A model generated the notes under the pieces. The model did no database searches. It had not been told where the DNA came from and was given only the letters and a program-made list of their open reading frames with translations. DNA of 64,000 nt, taken from positions 1-64,000 of the forward strand of contig NZ_AMXN01000006.1 of assembly GCF_000332645.1 (NCBI RefSeq), given 5' to 3'. Positions within the stretch are counted from its first letter, which is position 1. Each line of letters starts with the position of its first letter. A program made the position numbers and the translations under genes. This DNA is from Bacillus inaquosorum KCTC 13429 (lineage in GTDB: Bacteria; Bacillota; Bacilli; Bacillales; Bacillaceae). Shown piece after piece: positions 57,207 to 64,000 of this stretch.

Positions 57207-58328
57207 ATGATCGCCTTACATTTCGGTGCGGGAAATATCGGGAGGGGGTTTATCGGCGCGCTGCTTCACCACTCCGGCTATGATGTGGTGTTTGCGGATG
57301 TGAACGATACGATGGTCAGCCTCCTTAATGAAAAACGGGAATACACGGTGGAGCTCGCTGAAGAAGGTCATTCATCAGAGGTGATCGGCCCGGTCAGTGC
57401 CATTAACAGCGGCAGCCAGCAAGAGGAGCTGTATCGGCTGATCAATGAGGCGGCGCTCATCACAACGGCGGTCGGCCCGAACGTGTTAAAGCTGATTGCA
57501 CCAGCTATAGCAGAAGGTTTAAGACGAAGAAAGGCTGCAAACACACTAAATATCATTGCCTGCGAAAATATGATCGGCGGCAGCAGCTTTTTGAAGAAAG
57601 AGATATACAGCCACTTAACGGAAGTAGAGAGGGAATCCGTCAGTGAAACGGTCGGTTTTCCGAATTCCGCAGTTGACCGGATCGTGCCGATTCAGCATCA
57701 TGAAGATCCGCTCAAAGTATCGGTGGAACCGTTTTTTGAATGGGTTATTGATGAATCAGGCTTTAAAGGGAAAACGCCGGCCATTAACGGAGCGCTGTTT
57801 GTTGATGATTTAACGCCGTACATCGAACGTAAGCTGTTTACGGTCAATACCGGACACGCGGTGACAGCGTATGTCGGCTATCAGCGCGGACTGAAAACGG
57901 TCAAAGAAGCAATCGACCATCCGGAAATCCGCCGTGTCGTTTATTCGGCGCTGCTTGAAACCGGTGACTATCTCGTTAAAACGTATGGCTTTAAGCAAGC
58001 CGAACACGAACAATATATCAAAAAAATCATCGGACGCTTTGAAAATCCATTCATTACGGACGATGTGACCCGTGTGGCGAGATCACCTCTCAGAAAGTTG
58101 GGAGAGAATGATAGACTCGTAGGCCCGGCAAAGAAAATAAAAGAGCCGAATGCACTGGCGGAAGGGATTGCCGCAGCACTGCGCTTTGACTTTGCCGGTG
58201 ACCATGAAGCTGTTGAACTGCAAGCGCTGATCGAAGAAAAAGGGTACAGCGGCGTGCTTCAAGAGGTGTGCGGCATTCAGTCTCATGAACCGCTGCATGC
58301 CATCGTTTTAAAGAAACTCAACCAATAA
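57207..58328 (+). CDS. mtlD: Mannitol-1-phosphate 5-dehydrogenase MtlD
   Basis: 373 residues. NAD binding at ALHFGAGNIGRGF (residues 3-15); ACENMIGGSSFLKK near 119 and KLFTVNTGHAVTAYVGYQRG near 208 are the catalytic helix of the family. It converts mannitol 1-phosphate to fructose 6-phosphate. One base separates it from mtlF. Last gene of the operon. Confidence 0.96.
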   Translation: MIALHFGAGNIGRGFIGALLHHSGYDVVFADVNDTMVSLLNEKREYTVELAEEGHSSEVIGPVSAINSGSQQEELYRLINEAALITTAVGPNVLKLIAPAIAEGLRRRKAANTLNIIACENMIGGSSFLKKEIYSHLTEVERESVSETVGFPNSAVDRIVPIQHHEDPLKVSVEPFFEWVIDESGFKGKTPAINGALFVDDLTPYIERKLFTVNTGHAVTAYVGYQRGLKTVKEAIDHPEIRRVVYSALLETGDYLVKTYGFKQAEHEQYIKKIIGRFENPFITDDVTRVARSPLRKLGENDRLVGPAKKIKEPNALAEGIAAALRFDFAGDHEAVELQALIEEKGYSGVLQEVCGIQSHEPLHAIVLKKLNQ

Positions 58329-58332
58329 CCGA

Positions 58333-58361
58333 CCCGTGACAGCATGTCACGGGATTTTTTT
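58333..58361 (+). terminator. Terminator of mtlAFD
   Basis: CCCGTGACA and TGTCACGGG are perfect nine-base arms with a GCA loop, then ATTTTTTT. The T tract lies where the -35 of the next promoter would be. Confidence 0.92.
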
Positions 58362-58378
58362 ACCATCTCGCAATCTAG

Positions 58379-58401
58379 TATAATAGAAAACGCTTACGAT
58401 A
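58379..58401 (+). promoter_or_regulatory. ycsA -10 and adjacent cre-like site
   Basis: A perfect TATAAT (58379-58384) is followed directly by AGAAAACGCTTACGAT, which fits the cre pattern TGAAAACGCTTNNNN with one change at its start. CcpA binding just after the -10 would repress ycsA. Confidence 0.6.
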
Positions 58402-58421
58402 ACAGGGGGAGGAGAATGACG

Positions 58422-59483
58422 ATGAAACAATTCGAGATTGCGGCAATACCGGGAGACGGAGTAGGAAAAGAGGTTGTGGCGGCTGCTGAGAAAGTGCTTC
58501 ATACAGCTGCTGAGGCGCACGGAGGTTTGTCATTCTCATTTACGTCTTTTCCATGGAGCTGTGATTATTACATGGAACATGGTGAAATGATGCCTGAAGA
58601 CGGAATACATACGCTTACTCAATTTGAAGCGGTTTTCCTGGGAGCAGTCGGAAATCCGAAGCTGGTTCCCGATCATATTTCGTTATGGGGGCTGCTGCTG
58701 AAGATCCGGAGAGAGCTTGAGCTTTCCATTAATATGAGACCAGCCAAACAGATGGCGGGCATTACGTCGCCGCTTCTGCATCCAAATGATTTTGACCTCG
58801 TGGTGATTCGCGAAAACAGTGAAGGTGAGTACAGTGAAGTCGGCGGACGCATTCACAGGGGTGACGATGAAATCGCCATCCAGAATGCCGTGTTTACGAG
58901 AAAAGCGACAGAGCGTGTCATGCGTTTTGCCTTCGAATTGGCGAAAAAACGGCGCGGGCATGTGACAAGTGCGACAAAGTCTAATGGCATTTATCACGCG
59001 ATGCCGTTTTGGGATGAAGTCTTTCAGCAGACTGCCGCTGATTACAGCGGGATTGAAACGTCATCCCAGCATATTGATGCGTTGGCCGCTTTTTTTGTGA
59101 CGCGTCCGGAAACGTTTGATGTCATTGTGGCAAGCAACCTGTTTGGTGATATTTTAACCGACATCAGCTCGAGCCTGATGGGAAGCATCGGCATTGCGCC
59201 GTCTGCGAACATTAACCCGTCCGGCAAATACCCGTCCATGTTCGAGCCGGTTCATGGCTCAGCTCCTGACATTGCCGGACGAGGCCTTGCCAATCCAATC
59301 GGGCAGATTTGGACAGCGAAGCTGATGCTTGACCATTTCGGAGAGGAAGAACTGGGAGCGAAAATCCTCGATGTGATGGAACAGGTAACAGCTGATGGCA
59401 TCAAAACACGCGACATTGGCGGACAAAGCACAACAGCTGAGGTCACTGACGAAATCTGTGCGCGTTTAAGAAAACAATCATAA
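58422..59483 (+). CDS. ycsA: Isocitrate/tartrate-type beta-decarboxylating dehydrogenase YcsA
   Basis: 353 residues. NAD-dependent member of the isopropylmalate/isocitrate/tartrate dehydrogenase family: AIPGDGVGKEVV at the start, the substrate Arg/Glu in VVIRENSEGEYSEVGG (near 125), ATKSNGIYHAMPFWDEVF with the catalytic Lys, and DVIVASNLFGDILTDISSSL with metal-binding Asp residues. The closest assigned activity is tartrate dehydrogenase/D-malate oxidative decarboxylation. The ATG at 58416 is a second possible start. Its stop overlaps the converging hydrolase gene by six bases. Confidence 0.92.
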   Translation: MKQFEIAAIPGDGVGKEVVAAAEKVLHTAAEAHGGLSFSFTSFPWSCDYYMEHGEMMPEDGIHTLTQFEAVFLGAVGNPKLVPDHISLWGLLLKIRRELELSINMRPAKQMAGITSPLLHPNDFDLVVIRENSEGEYSEVGGRIHRGDDEIAIQNAVFTRKATERVMRFAFELAKKRRGHVTSATKSNGIYHAMPFWDEVFQQTAADYSGIETSSQHIDALAAFFVTRPETFDVIVASNLFGDILTDISSSLMGSIGIAPSANINPSGKYPSMFEPVHGSAPDIAGRGLANPIGQIWTAKLMLDHFGEEELGAKILDVMEQVTADGIKTRDIGGQSTTAEVTDEICARLRKQS

Positions 59484-60074
59484 AACAGGGCGGGGCAGTT
59501 TTGCTGCCTCGTTTTTTATGATGGAAAGCGTCTTGAAGAAGACTGCCCTGTCAAAATAAACCGAATCAGGATTGGCAAAGCCGTGAAGAGCATCAAATTG
59601 ATAAATCTCCAAATCGGGATGCTGTTTTTCCTGCAGTTTTTTGATGAGAAGCGCAACATCAAACGACGGCTCATATGAAGGGAAAAACAATAGAACCGGG
59701 CAGACTGGCACGTGATCAAGGGAATCGCGTATCCGGGAACCGTAATAACAAACAGCTCCGCTCACCTCAGGCATACTGCTGCATTTCCATGCGATCGTTG
59801 CGCCCGCGCTGAATCCGATCACAAAGATGCGCCGTCCCGCGTGTTGCCTAATCAAGCTCTGGATGATGGTTTCTCCCGTTTTCAGCCGTTCAAGTTTTGT
59901 AAACTGTTCGTATGCGGTTTTTTCCTGTTGCAGTCTGTAGACTTCACCATCCCCGAGCAGGTTAGGTGTCACCACCTCATATCCAGCCGTTTTGATCAGC
60001 CGGGCGATTTTTTTCATATGGCTGTTTACACCGTATATTTCGTGTGCGAGAATGACGAGCGGTTTTTGGGACAT
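59478..60074 (-). CDS. Dienelactone hydrolase family protein
   Basis: 198 residues from the ATG at 60074 (site AAAAGGAGACC). The nucleophile position GFSAGATIAW (near residue 93) carries Ser, where classical dienelactone hydrolase has Cys; the C-terminal His is in DALHGFANPDS, which is the family's usual HGF ending. The motif ILAHEIYGVNSHM at the start is also DLH-like. Substrate unknown. It sits where I remember the signal peptidase gene sipU in strain 168. Confidence 0.85.
   Translation of the reverse strand: MSQKPLVILAHEIYGVNSHMKKIARLIKTAGYEVVTPNLLGDGEVYRLQQEKTAYEQFTKLERLKTGETIIQSLIRQHAGRRIFVIGFSAGATIAWKCSSMPEVSGAVCYYGSRIRDSLDHVPVCPVLLFFPSYEPSFDVALLIKKLQEKQHPDLEIYQFDALHGFANPDSVYFDRAVFFKTLSIIKNEAAKLPRPVL
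59491..59517 (+). terminator. ycsA terminator within the hydrolase 3' end
   Basis: CGGGGCAG and CTGCCTCG pair around five bases, followed by TTTTTT. It lies inside the last codons of the opposing gene. Confidence 0.75.
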
Positions 60075-60158
60075 AATGGTCTCCTTTTGCGTTTTTTCCA
60101 TTATATCCTATCGTTCAGATTGAGGCTGATATATAATGGTCAAAAAAGGAGAAATAGA

Positions 60159-60551
60159 ATGAACTCATTATCTTTGCCTCACCGCTATCCGTTTTTATTT
60201 ATTGATGGCGTGACGGAAACCGAGCCCGGCAAACATGCAGCCGCTTATAAGCTGGTCAGTGAAAACGACTGGTTTATCACTGACACGCAAACAGAAATGC
60301 CGTTTTCACTTGTGATTGAAGCACTTGCGCAAACCGCGGCTTTTACAGGGATTACAGATGAGAACAGCTTGGGCTTATTGTCATCCGTGAAGAAAGCGGA
60401 AAAGCTGGGCGCGGCCATACCTGGTGACCGGCTTGATCTTACGTTTGAAGTCACGCGCAATCGGCGCGGGTTTGTGTTTGGACATGCCAAGGCGTCAGTC
60501 GGCGGGCAGCCTGTTGCTGAAGCTGAAATCGGCATCTATATTGAAAAATGA
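60159..60551 (+). CDS. ycsD: FabZ-like hotdog protein YcsD
   Basis: 130 residues from ATG 60159, six bases after AAAAGGAG; the same frame is open far upstream but that part is antisense to the hydrolase gene. PHRYPFLFIDGVTE matches the FabZ start including the catalytic His, and PFSLVIEALAQTAAF contains the Glu of the (3R)-hydroxyacyl-ACP dehydratase site. Proposed as an acyl-ACP dehydratase; the protein is a little shorter than FabZ and its pathway is unknown. Confidence 0.85.
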   Translation: MNSLSLPHRYPFLFIDGVTETEPGKHAAAYKLVSENDWFITDTQTEMPFSLVIEALAQTAAFTGITDENSLGLLSSVKKAEKLGAAIPGDRLDLTFEVTRNRRGFVFGHAKASVGGQPVAEAEIGIYIEK

Positions 60552-60552
60552 A

Positions 60553-60586
60553 AAAACCCCTTCACAACGATTTGTGAGGGGTTCTA
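60553..60586. terminator. Terminator between ycsD and the small acidic gene
   Basis: CCCCTTCACAA and TTGTGAGGGG pair with one bulge. The T run on the minus strand is better, so it mainly serves the minus-strand gene. Confidence 0.8.
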
Positions 60587-60751
60587 TTATTTCGTATCGT
60601 AATCCCGTTCGCTTTGTGAGTGATCTCTTTGCTGGCGTTTGTGTTTTTCATCATTCATGTTTTCCTTCAGCTCTTCATTCGGAATCGGATCGGTTAAGTC
60701 ATTGTGTTCGGGGTTTTCATTTGGTTTGTTTTTCTGTTTTCTTTCTGTCAT
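60587..60751 (-). CDS. 54-residue highly charged protein of unknown function
   Basis: ATG at 60751 after a strong GGTGAGGTGATC site; the frame ends exactly at the terminator. The product (begins MTERKQKNKPNENPEH, ends QSERDYDTK) has no hydrophobic segment and about half of its residues are charged or Asn/Gln, so it is probably disordered and soluble. The composition recalls small spore or stress proteins, but I recognise no family. It is too short for many annotation pipelines. Confidence 0.75.
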   Translation of the reverse strand: MTERKQKNKPNENPEHNDLTDPIPNEELKENMNDEKHKRQQRDHSQSERDYDTK

Positions 60752-60883
60752 GTTTGATCACCTCACCGTTTGTTTTCCTCTTATCAGTGCACCTCAAACA
60801 TGCGAAATCGCATTTTTGTTCCGCTGGGTATAATGTATTAGAATAGAAAGAAGCACAATTAAAAGATAAAGAGAGGTACATAT

Positions 60884-61633
60884 ATGTCTATTCAAAGAGA
60901 AGATGTGGATATCAGGCTGATCGCTATTGATATGGATGGAACGCTGCTGAATGACGAGCAGCTGATTTCGGATGAAAACCGTAAAGCCATTCGTGAAGCA
61001 GAGGATAAAGGCGTGTATGTGGTGATCAGCACAGGCCGGACGCTGATGACGTGCCGGGAGCTGGCGGAATCGCTGAAGCTGTCTTCCTTTTTAATTACGG
61101 CAAACGGCAGCGAAATCTGGGACTCGAATTTTAATTTGGTGGAACGAAAGCTGCTCCATACGGATCATATTCAAATGATGTGGGATTTGCGGAATAAGCA
61201 CAACACCAATTTCTGGGCTTCTACAGTAAATAAAGTATGGAGAGGCGAGTTTCCGGAAAACATTACGGATCATGAATGGCTCAAATTCGGCTTTGACATT
61301 GAGGATGACGACATCCGAAACGAAGTGCTGGAGGAGCTGAGAAAAAACAAAGAGCTCGAAATCACAAATTCAAGCCCGACAAACATCGAGGTCAACGCGC
61401 TCGGCATCAACAAAGCCGCAGCCCTTGCGAAGGTTTCTGAAAAACTCGGCTTTACGATGGAGAATGTGATGGCAATGGGCGACAGCCTTAATGACATCGC
61501 GATGATCAAAGAATCGGGTCTGGGCGTCGCAATGGGCAATGCGCAAGACATCGTGAAAGAAACGGCTGATTGGGTTACGGAGACAAATATTGAGGATGGT
61601 GTCGCTAAAGCGATTCGCCATTGGGTACTATAA
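60884..61633 (+). CDS. ycsE: HAD phosphatase YcsE (5-amino-6-ribitylaminouracil phosphatase type)
   Basis: 249 residues. Cof-type HAD: AIDMDGTLLNDE (nucleophile Asp near 16), STGRT, Lys in ALGINKAAALAKV and GDSLNDIAM. YcsE is one of the B. subtilis phosphatases shown to remove phosphate from 5-amino-6-(5-phospho-D-ribitylamino)uracil, supplying riboflavin synthesis. A TATAAT lies at 60829-60834. Single-gene unit with its own terminator. Confidence 0.92.
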   Translation: MSIQREDVDIRLIAIDMDGTLLNDEQLISDENRKAIREAEDKGVYVVISTGRTLMTCRELAESLKLSSFLITANGSEIWDSNFNLVERKLLHTDHIQMMWDLRNKHNTNFWASTVNKVWRGEFPENITDHEWLKFGFDIEDDDIRNEVLEELRKNKELEITNSSPTNIEVNALGINKAAALAKVSEKLGFTMENVMAMGDSLNDIAMIKESGLGVAMGNAQDIVKETADWVTETNIEDGVAKAIRHWVL

Positions 61634-61635
61634 AA

Positions 61636-61670
61636 AAAGGGAGTCCTAAGATGGACTCTCTTTTTTAGTT
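61636..61670 (+). terminator. Terminator after ycsE
   Basis: AAAAAGGGAGTCC and GGACTCTCTTTTTT pair around a short loop next to the ycsE stop. Confidence 0.82.
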
Positions 61671-61693
61671 TGGCAGGTTTTCTTCTGGGACCA

Positions 61694-61710
61694 TGGTAGG
61701 TTTTCTAACA
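61694..61710 (+). promoter_or_regulatory. TnrA box upstream of ycsF
   Basis: TGGTAGGTTTTCTAACA fits the TnrA consensus TGTNANAWWWTNTNACA at all but two of its fixed positions. Its centre is about 51 bases before the predicted transcript start, the usual distance for activation by TnrA under nitrogen limitation. Confidence 0.75.
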
Positions 61711-61717
61711 AAAGTAT

Positions 61718-61746
61718 TTCACAAACTTATATGATTGAATTATAAT
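61718..61746 (+). promoter_or_regulatory. Promoter of the ycsF operon
   Basis: TTCACA and a perfect TATAAT are 17 bases apart, directly downstream of the TnrA box. The leader to ycsF is about 85 bases. Confidence 0.65.
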
Positions 61747-61837
61747 GAAACAAAGTTCAAAAATTCGGAATAGTCATTCCGAATTGCGGAACAATAAATA
61801 CATAAAGCAAATCGTTTGCTTTGGCAGGAGGGATTCT

Positions 61838-62605
61838 GTGTTTCAAGTTGATTTGAACTGTGATTTAGGAGAAAGCTTCGGAGCCTACACGATAGGCCTT
61901 GACCAAGATATTTTAGAGTATGTCACATCTGCGAACATCGCATGCGGATTTCATGCAGGAGATCCCGGTGTCATGAGGAAAACCGTAGCGCTTGCGGCAG
62001 AAAAAGGCGTAAAAATCGGTGCCCATCCGGGTTTGCCGGATTTACTCGGCTTCGGTCGCCGCAATATGGCAATCTCCCCTGATGAAGCGTATGACCTTGT
62101 TGTTTATCAGATTGGCGCGCTCTCTGGTTTTCTAAAAGCAGAAGGCCTTCACATGCAGCACGTCAAACCGCATGGTGCTTTGTACAATATGGCGGCAGTC
62201 GATCAAAAGCTGTCGGACGCCATTGCGAAAGCTGTCTACAAGGTTGATCCCGGTCTGATTCTTTTCGGTCTTGCTGAGAGCGAGCTCGTAAAAGCGGGGC
62301 AACGGATCGGACTGCAAACAGCGAGTGAAGTGTTCGCCGACAGAACGTATCAAGCGGACGGCACGCTCACGCCGCGCTCCCAGCCGGACGCACTTATTGA
62401 AAGCGATGATGCCGCTGTCAGCCAGGTGATCAAAATGGTGAAAGAAGGGGCGGTCAAGTCTCAGCAAGGACATGATGTATCCTTAAAAGCAGATACGGTT
62501 TGCATTCACGGAGACGGGGCCCACGCGCTGACATTTGCGCAAAAAATCAGAAAAGAGCTAAAAGCGGCAGGAATTGATGTAACCGCTATTTCAGCACAGA
62601 AGTAA
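61838..62605 (+). CDS. pxpA: 5-oxoprolinase subunit A (YcsF/PxpA)
   Basis: 255 residues from a GTG at 61838 five bases after AGGAGGG; the frame upstream is the untranslated leader. LamB/YcsF family: [15 protein letters not shown] at the start, [11 protein letters not shown] near 43, [10 protein letters not shown] near 115 and CIHGDGAHA near 228. With PxpB and PxpC (kipI and kipA products) it opens 5-oxoproline to glutamate with ATP. First gene of the TnrA-activated operon. Confidence 0.93.
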   Translation: MFQVDLNCDLGESFGAYTIGLDQDILEYVTSANIACGFHAGDPGVMRKTVALAAEKGVKIGAHPGLPDLLGFGRRNMAISPDEAYDLVVYQIGALSGFLKAEGLHMQHVKPHGALYNMAAVDQKLSDAIAKAVYKVDPGLILFGLAESELVKAGQRIGLQTASEVFADRTYQADGTLTPRSQPDALIESDDAAVSQVIKMVKEGAVKSQQGHDVSLKADTVCIHGDGAHALTFAQKIRKELKAAGIDVTAISAQK

Positions 62606-62626
62606 AACATAAAGGAGGAGCAATAG

Positions 62627-63841
62627 ATGGAGCAGCAGAAAAAAGCAGCGGGGAAAAAAGCAGGCAGCTGGTCGTTGCTGATGGGTGCCGCCTTTTTAAT
62701 GGCGACATCAGCGATCGGCCCTGGTTTCCTGACACAGACCGCTACATTCACAAACACACTCGCGGCAAGCTTTGGTTTTGTTATTTTAATTTCTATTATT
62801 TTAGATATTTTTGCCCAAACCAATGTATGGCGCATCATCGCGGTTTCTGGAAAACGCGGTCAGGAAATTGCGAATATGGTGCTTCCCGGACTGGGGTATT
62901 TCATCGCCATTCTCGTCGTGCTTGGCGGACTGGCTTTTAATATCGGGAATATCGGAGGTGCCGGACTGGGGCTTCAGGTGTTGTTCGGCATTACACCAGA
63001 AACAGGCGCCTTAATCAGCGCCGTGATTGCCATTTTGATTTTTGTTATCAAGGAAGCAGGAAAAGCGATGGACCGCTTTACGCAAATTGCGGGCTTTGTC
63101 ATGATTATTTTAACGGTCTACGTTGCGGCGACAACAGCTCCGCCGGTTGGACAGGCTGTTACACATACATTCGTCCCGGAACATATCAGCATATTTGCTA
63201 TTGTCACACTGGTGGGCGGAACCGTCGGCGGATATATCACATTTGCCGGGGGACACCGTTTGCTCGATGCAGGAATTAAAGGGAAGGAATCAATCCCGCA
63301 GGTGACAAAAAGCTCGGTTGTCGGCATTTTAATTACATCTGTTATGCGTATCGCTCTTTTCCTTGCGGTGCTTGGCGTTGTGTCAAAAGGCCTGCACATC
63401 GATGAAAGCAACCCTGCGGCCTCTGTCTTCAAGCTGGCTGCTGGAAATGTCGGTTATAAAATTTTCGGATTGATCATGTGGTCTGCGGCGATTACATCTG
63501 TTATCGGGGCAGCCTATACATCTGTTTCGTTTTTCAAAACCTTTTCTCCAAAAATCGAAAAGAATTCGCGCGGCATTATTATCGGATTTATCGTGATTTC
63601 TACGTTAGCTTTTGTCACAATCGGACAGCCTGCGAAAATCCTCGTGCTTGTCGGATCTCTGAACGGCTTGATTTTGCCGATTGCACTCGGAACGCTGCTT
63701 ATTGCCGCATATAAGAAAAACATTATCGGTGATTATAAGCATCCGCTTTGGCTGACTGTTTCAGGTGCACTTGTTGTTATCGTAATGGCTGTTATGGGAG
63801 TCTACACGTTATTTACACAACTTCCTCAATTGTGGAGCTGA
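62627..63841 (+). CDS. ycsG: NRAMP-family transporter YcsG
   Basis: 404 residues with about 11 membrane helices. The segment SAIGPGFLTQTATF near residue 28 takes the place of the DPGN motif of metal-transporting NRAMPs and lacks that motif, so metal transport is unlikely. By operon context it probably imports 5-oxoproline or a related compound. The start follows AAAGGAGGAGC; the stop overlaps ycsI by one base. Confidence 0.9.
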   Translation: MEQQKKAAGKKAGSWSLLMGAAFLMATSAIGPGFLTQTATFTNTLAASFGFVILISIILDIFAQTNVWRIIAVSGKRGQEIANMVLPGLGYFIAILVVLGGLAFNIGNIGGAGLGLQVLFGITPETGALISAVIAILIFVIKEAGKAMDRFTQIAGFVMIILTVYVAATTAPPVGQAVTHTFVPEHISIFAIVTLVGGTVGGYITFAGGHRLLDAGIKGKESIPQVTKSSVVGILITSVMRIALFLAVLGVVSKGLHIDESNPAASVFKLAAGNVGYKIFGLIMWSAAITSVIGAAYTSVSFFKTFSPKIEKNSRGIIIGFIVISTLAFVTIGQPAKILVLVGSLNGLILPIALGTLLIAAYKKNIIGDYKHPLWLTVSGALVVIVMAVMGVYTLFTQLPQLWS

Positions 63842-64000
63842 TGAAGGTGGATCAATTAAACAAAATGGCGCCGAAGGATGTGCGCGCCCTGATACGAGAG
63901 GGAAAAATAAACGGGCCGACCGCAGGCATGTCCGGCGGCTATGCCCAAGCGAACCTTGTGATTTTGAAGAAAGACCTTGCGTTTGATTTTCTGCTGTTTT
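63841..64000 (+). CDS. ycsI: YcsI-family protein, 5' part only (DUF1445)
   Basis: About 53 residues before the window ends; the frame starts MKVDQLNKMAPKDV and includes NGPTAGMSGGYAQANLVIL, the N-terminal signature of the YcsI/D-glutamate cyclase-like family. The start ATG overlaps the ycsG stop as TGATG. The operon is expected to continue to kipI-kipA-kipR outside the window. Confidence 0.88.
   Translation, partial: MKVDQLNKMAPKDVRALIREGKINGPTAGMSGGYAQANLVILKKDLAFDFLLF

Noticed and set aside
59712..60551. 279-residue frame covering ycsD
   Set aside because: Its first 149 codons are antisense to the hydrolase gene; ycsD begins at ATG 60159 with a strong ribosome site.

Overview
This window is a continuous chromosomal stretch from a member of the Bacillus subtilis group. 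Gene content and order match the B. subtilis srfA-to-kip region as I remember it from strain 168, with protein-level differences of a few percent where I can recall the 168 protein (for example YclQ, YclK, Sfp, RapC). That fits B. subtilis sensu lato or a sister species such as B. spizizenii, B. inaquosorum or B. vallismortis; I cannot decide which without alignment. No phage, insertion sequence, CRISPR array, rRNA or tRNA was seen.

Layout. 1-7 kb: end of the surfactin synthetase operon (3' part of srfAB, complete srfAC and srfAD). 7-14.7 kb: ycxA, ycxB, ycxC/ycxD, an intact sfp, a two-gene cassette of a Cys-containing permease and its membrane partner (YcgR/YcgQ-like), and yczE. 14.7-17.3 kb: a hairpin-rich intergenic repeat and the cystine ABC importer tcyABC. 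17.4-21 kb: LysR regulator bsdA and the phenolic-acid decarboxylase operon bsdBCD-yclD. 21-25.8 kb: yclE, dtpT, yclG, yczF. 25.9-29.9 kb: the spore germinant receptor gerKA-KC-KB. 30-34.5 kb: ABC exporter yclHI facing the two-component system yclJK. 34.6-35.9 kb: quorum-sensing pair rapC-phrC. 35.9-37.6 kb: a 35-residue YjcZ-like gene and aspartokinase III. 37.9-41.6 kb: Fur-type petrobactin importer yclNOPQ. 41.6-45.6 kb: ycnB-ycnC efflux pair, ycnDE, yczG. 45.6-49.9 kb: GABA utilisation gabR/gabTD. 50-51.7 kb: glcU-gdh. 51.8-54.6 kb: copper uptake ycnK-ycnJ-ycnI. 54.8-58.3 kb: ycnL and mannitol operon mtlAFD. 58.4-61.6 kb: ycsA, a dienelactone-hydrolase-like gene, ycsD, a 54-residue acidic protein, ycsE. 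61.7-64 kb: start of the 5-oxoproline operon ycsF-ycsG-ycsI, cut by the window end.

How the parts connect. Surfactin needs SrfA-A/B/C, the repair thioesterase SrfAD and the phosphopantetheinyl transferase Sfp. Sfp is full length here (224 residues with its metal and catalytic residues), unlike the frameshifted allele of strain 168, so the genotype is that of a surfactin producer. RapC/PhrC, 30 kb away, controls ComA, the activator of srfA, and the rapC promoter itself carries ComA-type boxes. Several metabolic units have readable control sites: a TnrA-like box before ycsF, a Fur-like box before yclN, an MtlR-type palindrome and cre before mtlA, a cre-like site before ycsA, GabR repeats, a YclJ direct repeat and MocR, TetR and LysR-type palindromes.

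The most unusual items are the YcgR/YcgQ-like cassette between sfp and yczE, the likely leaderless transcript of yczG, the hairpin repeat upstream of tcyC, two very small genes (35958-36065 and 60587-60751), a hydrolase gene where I remember sipU in strain 168, and several convergent gene pairs whose ends overlap or whose terminator lies inside the opposing gene. I see no strong case for a wholly new multi-gene system.
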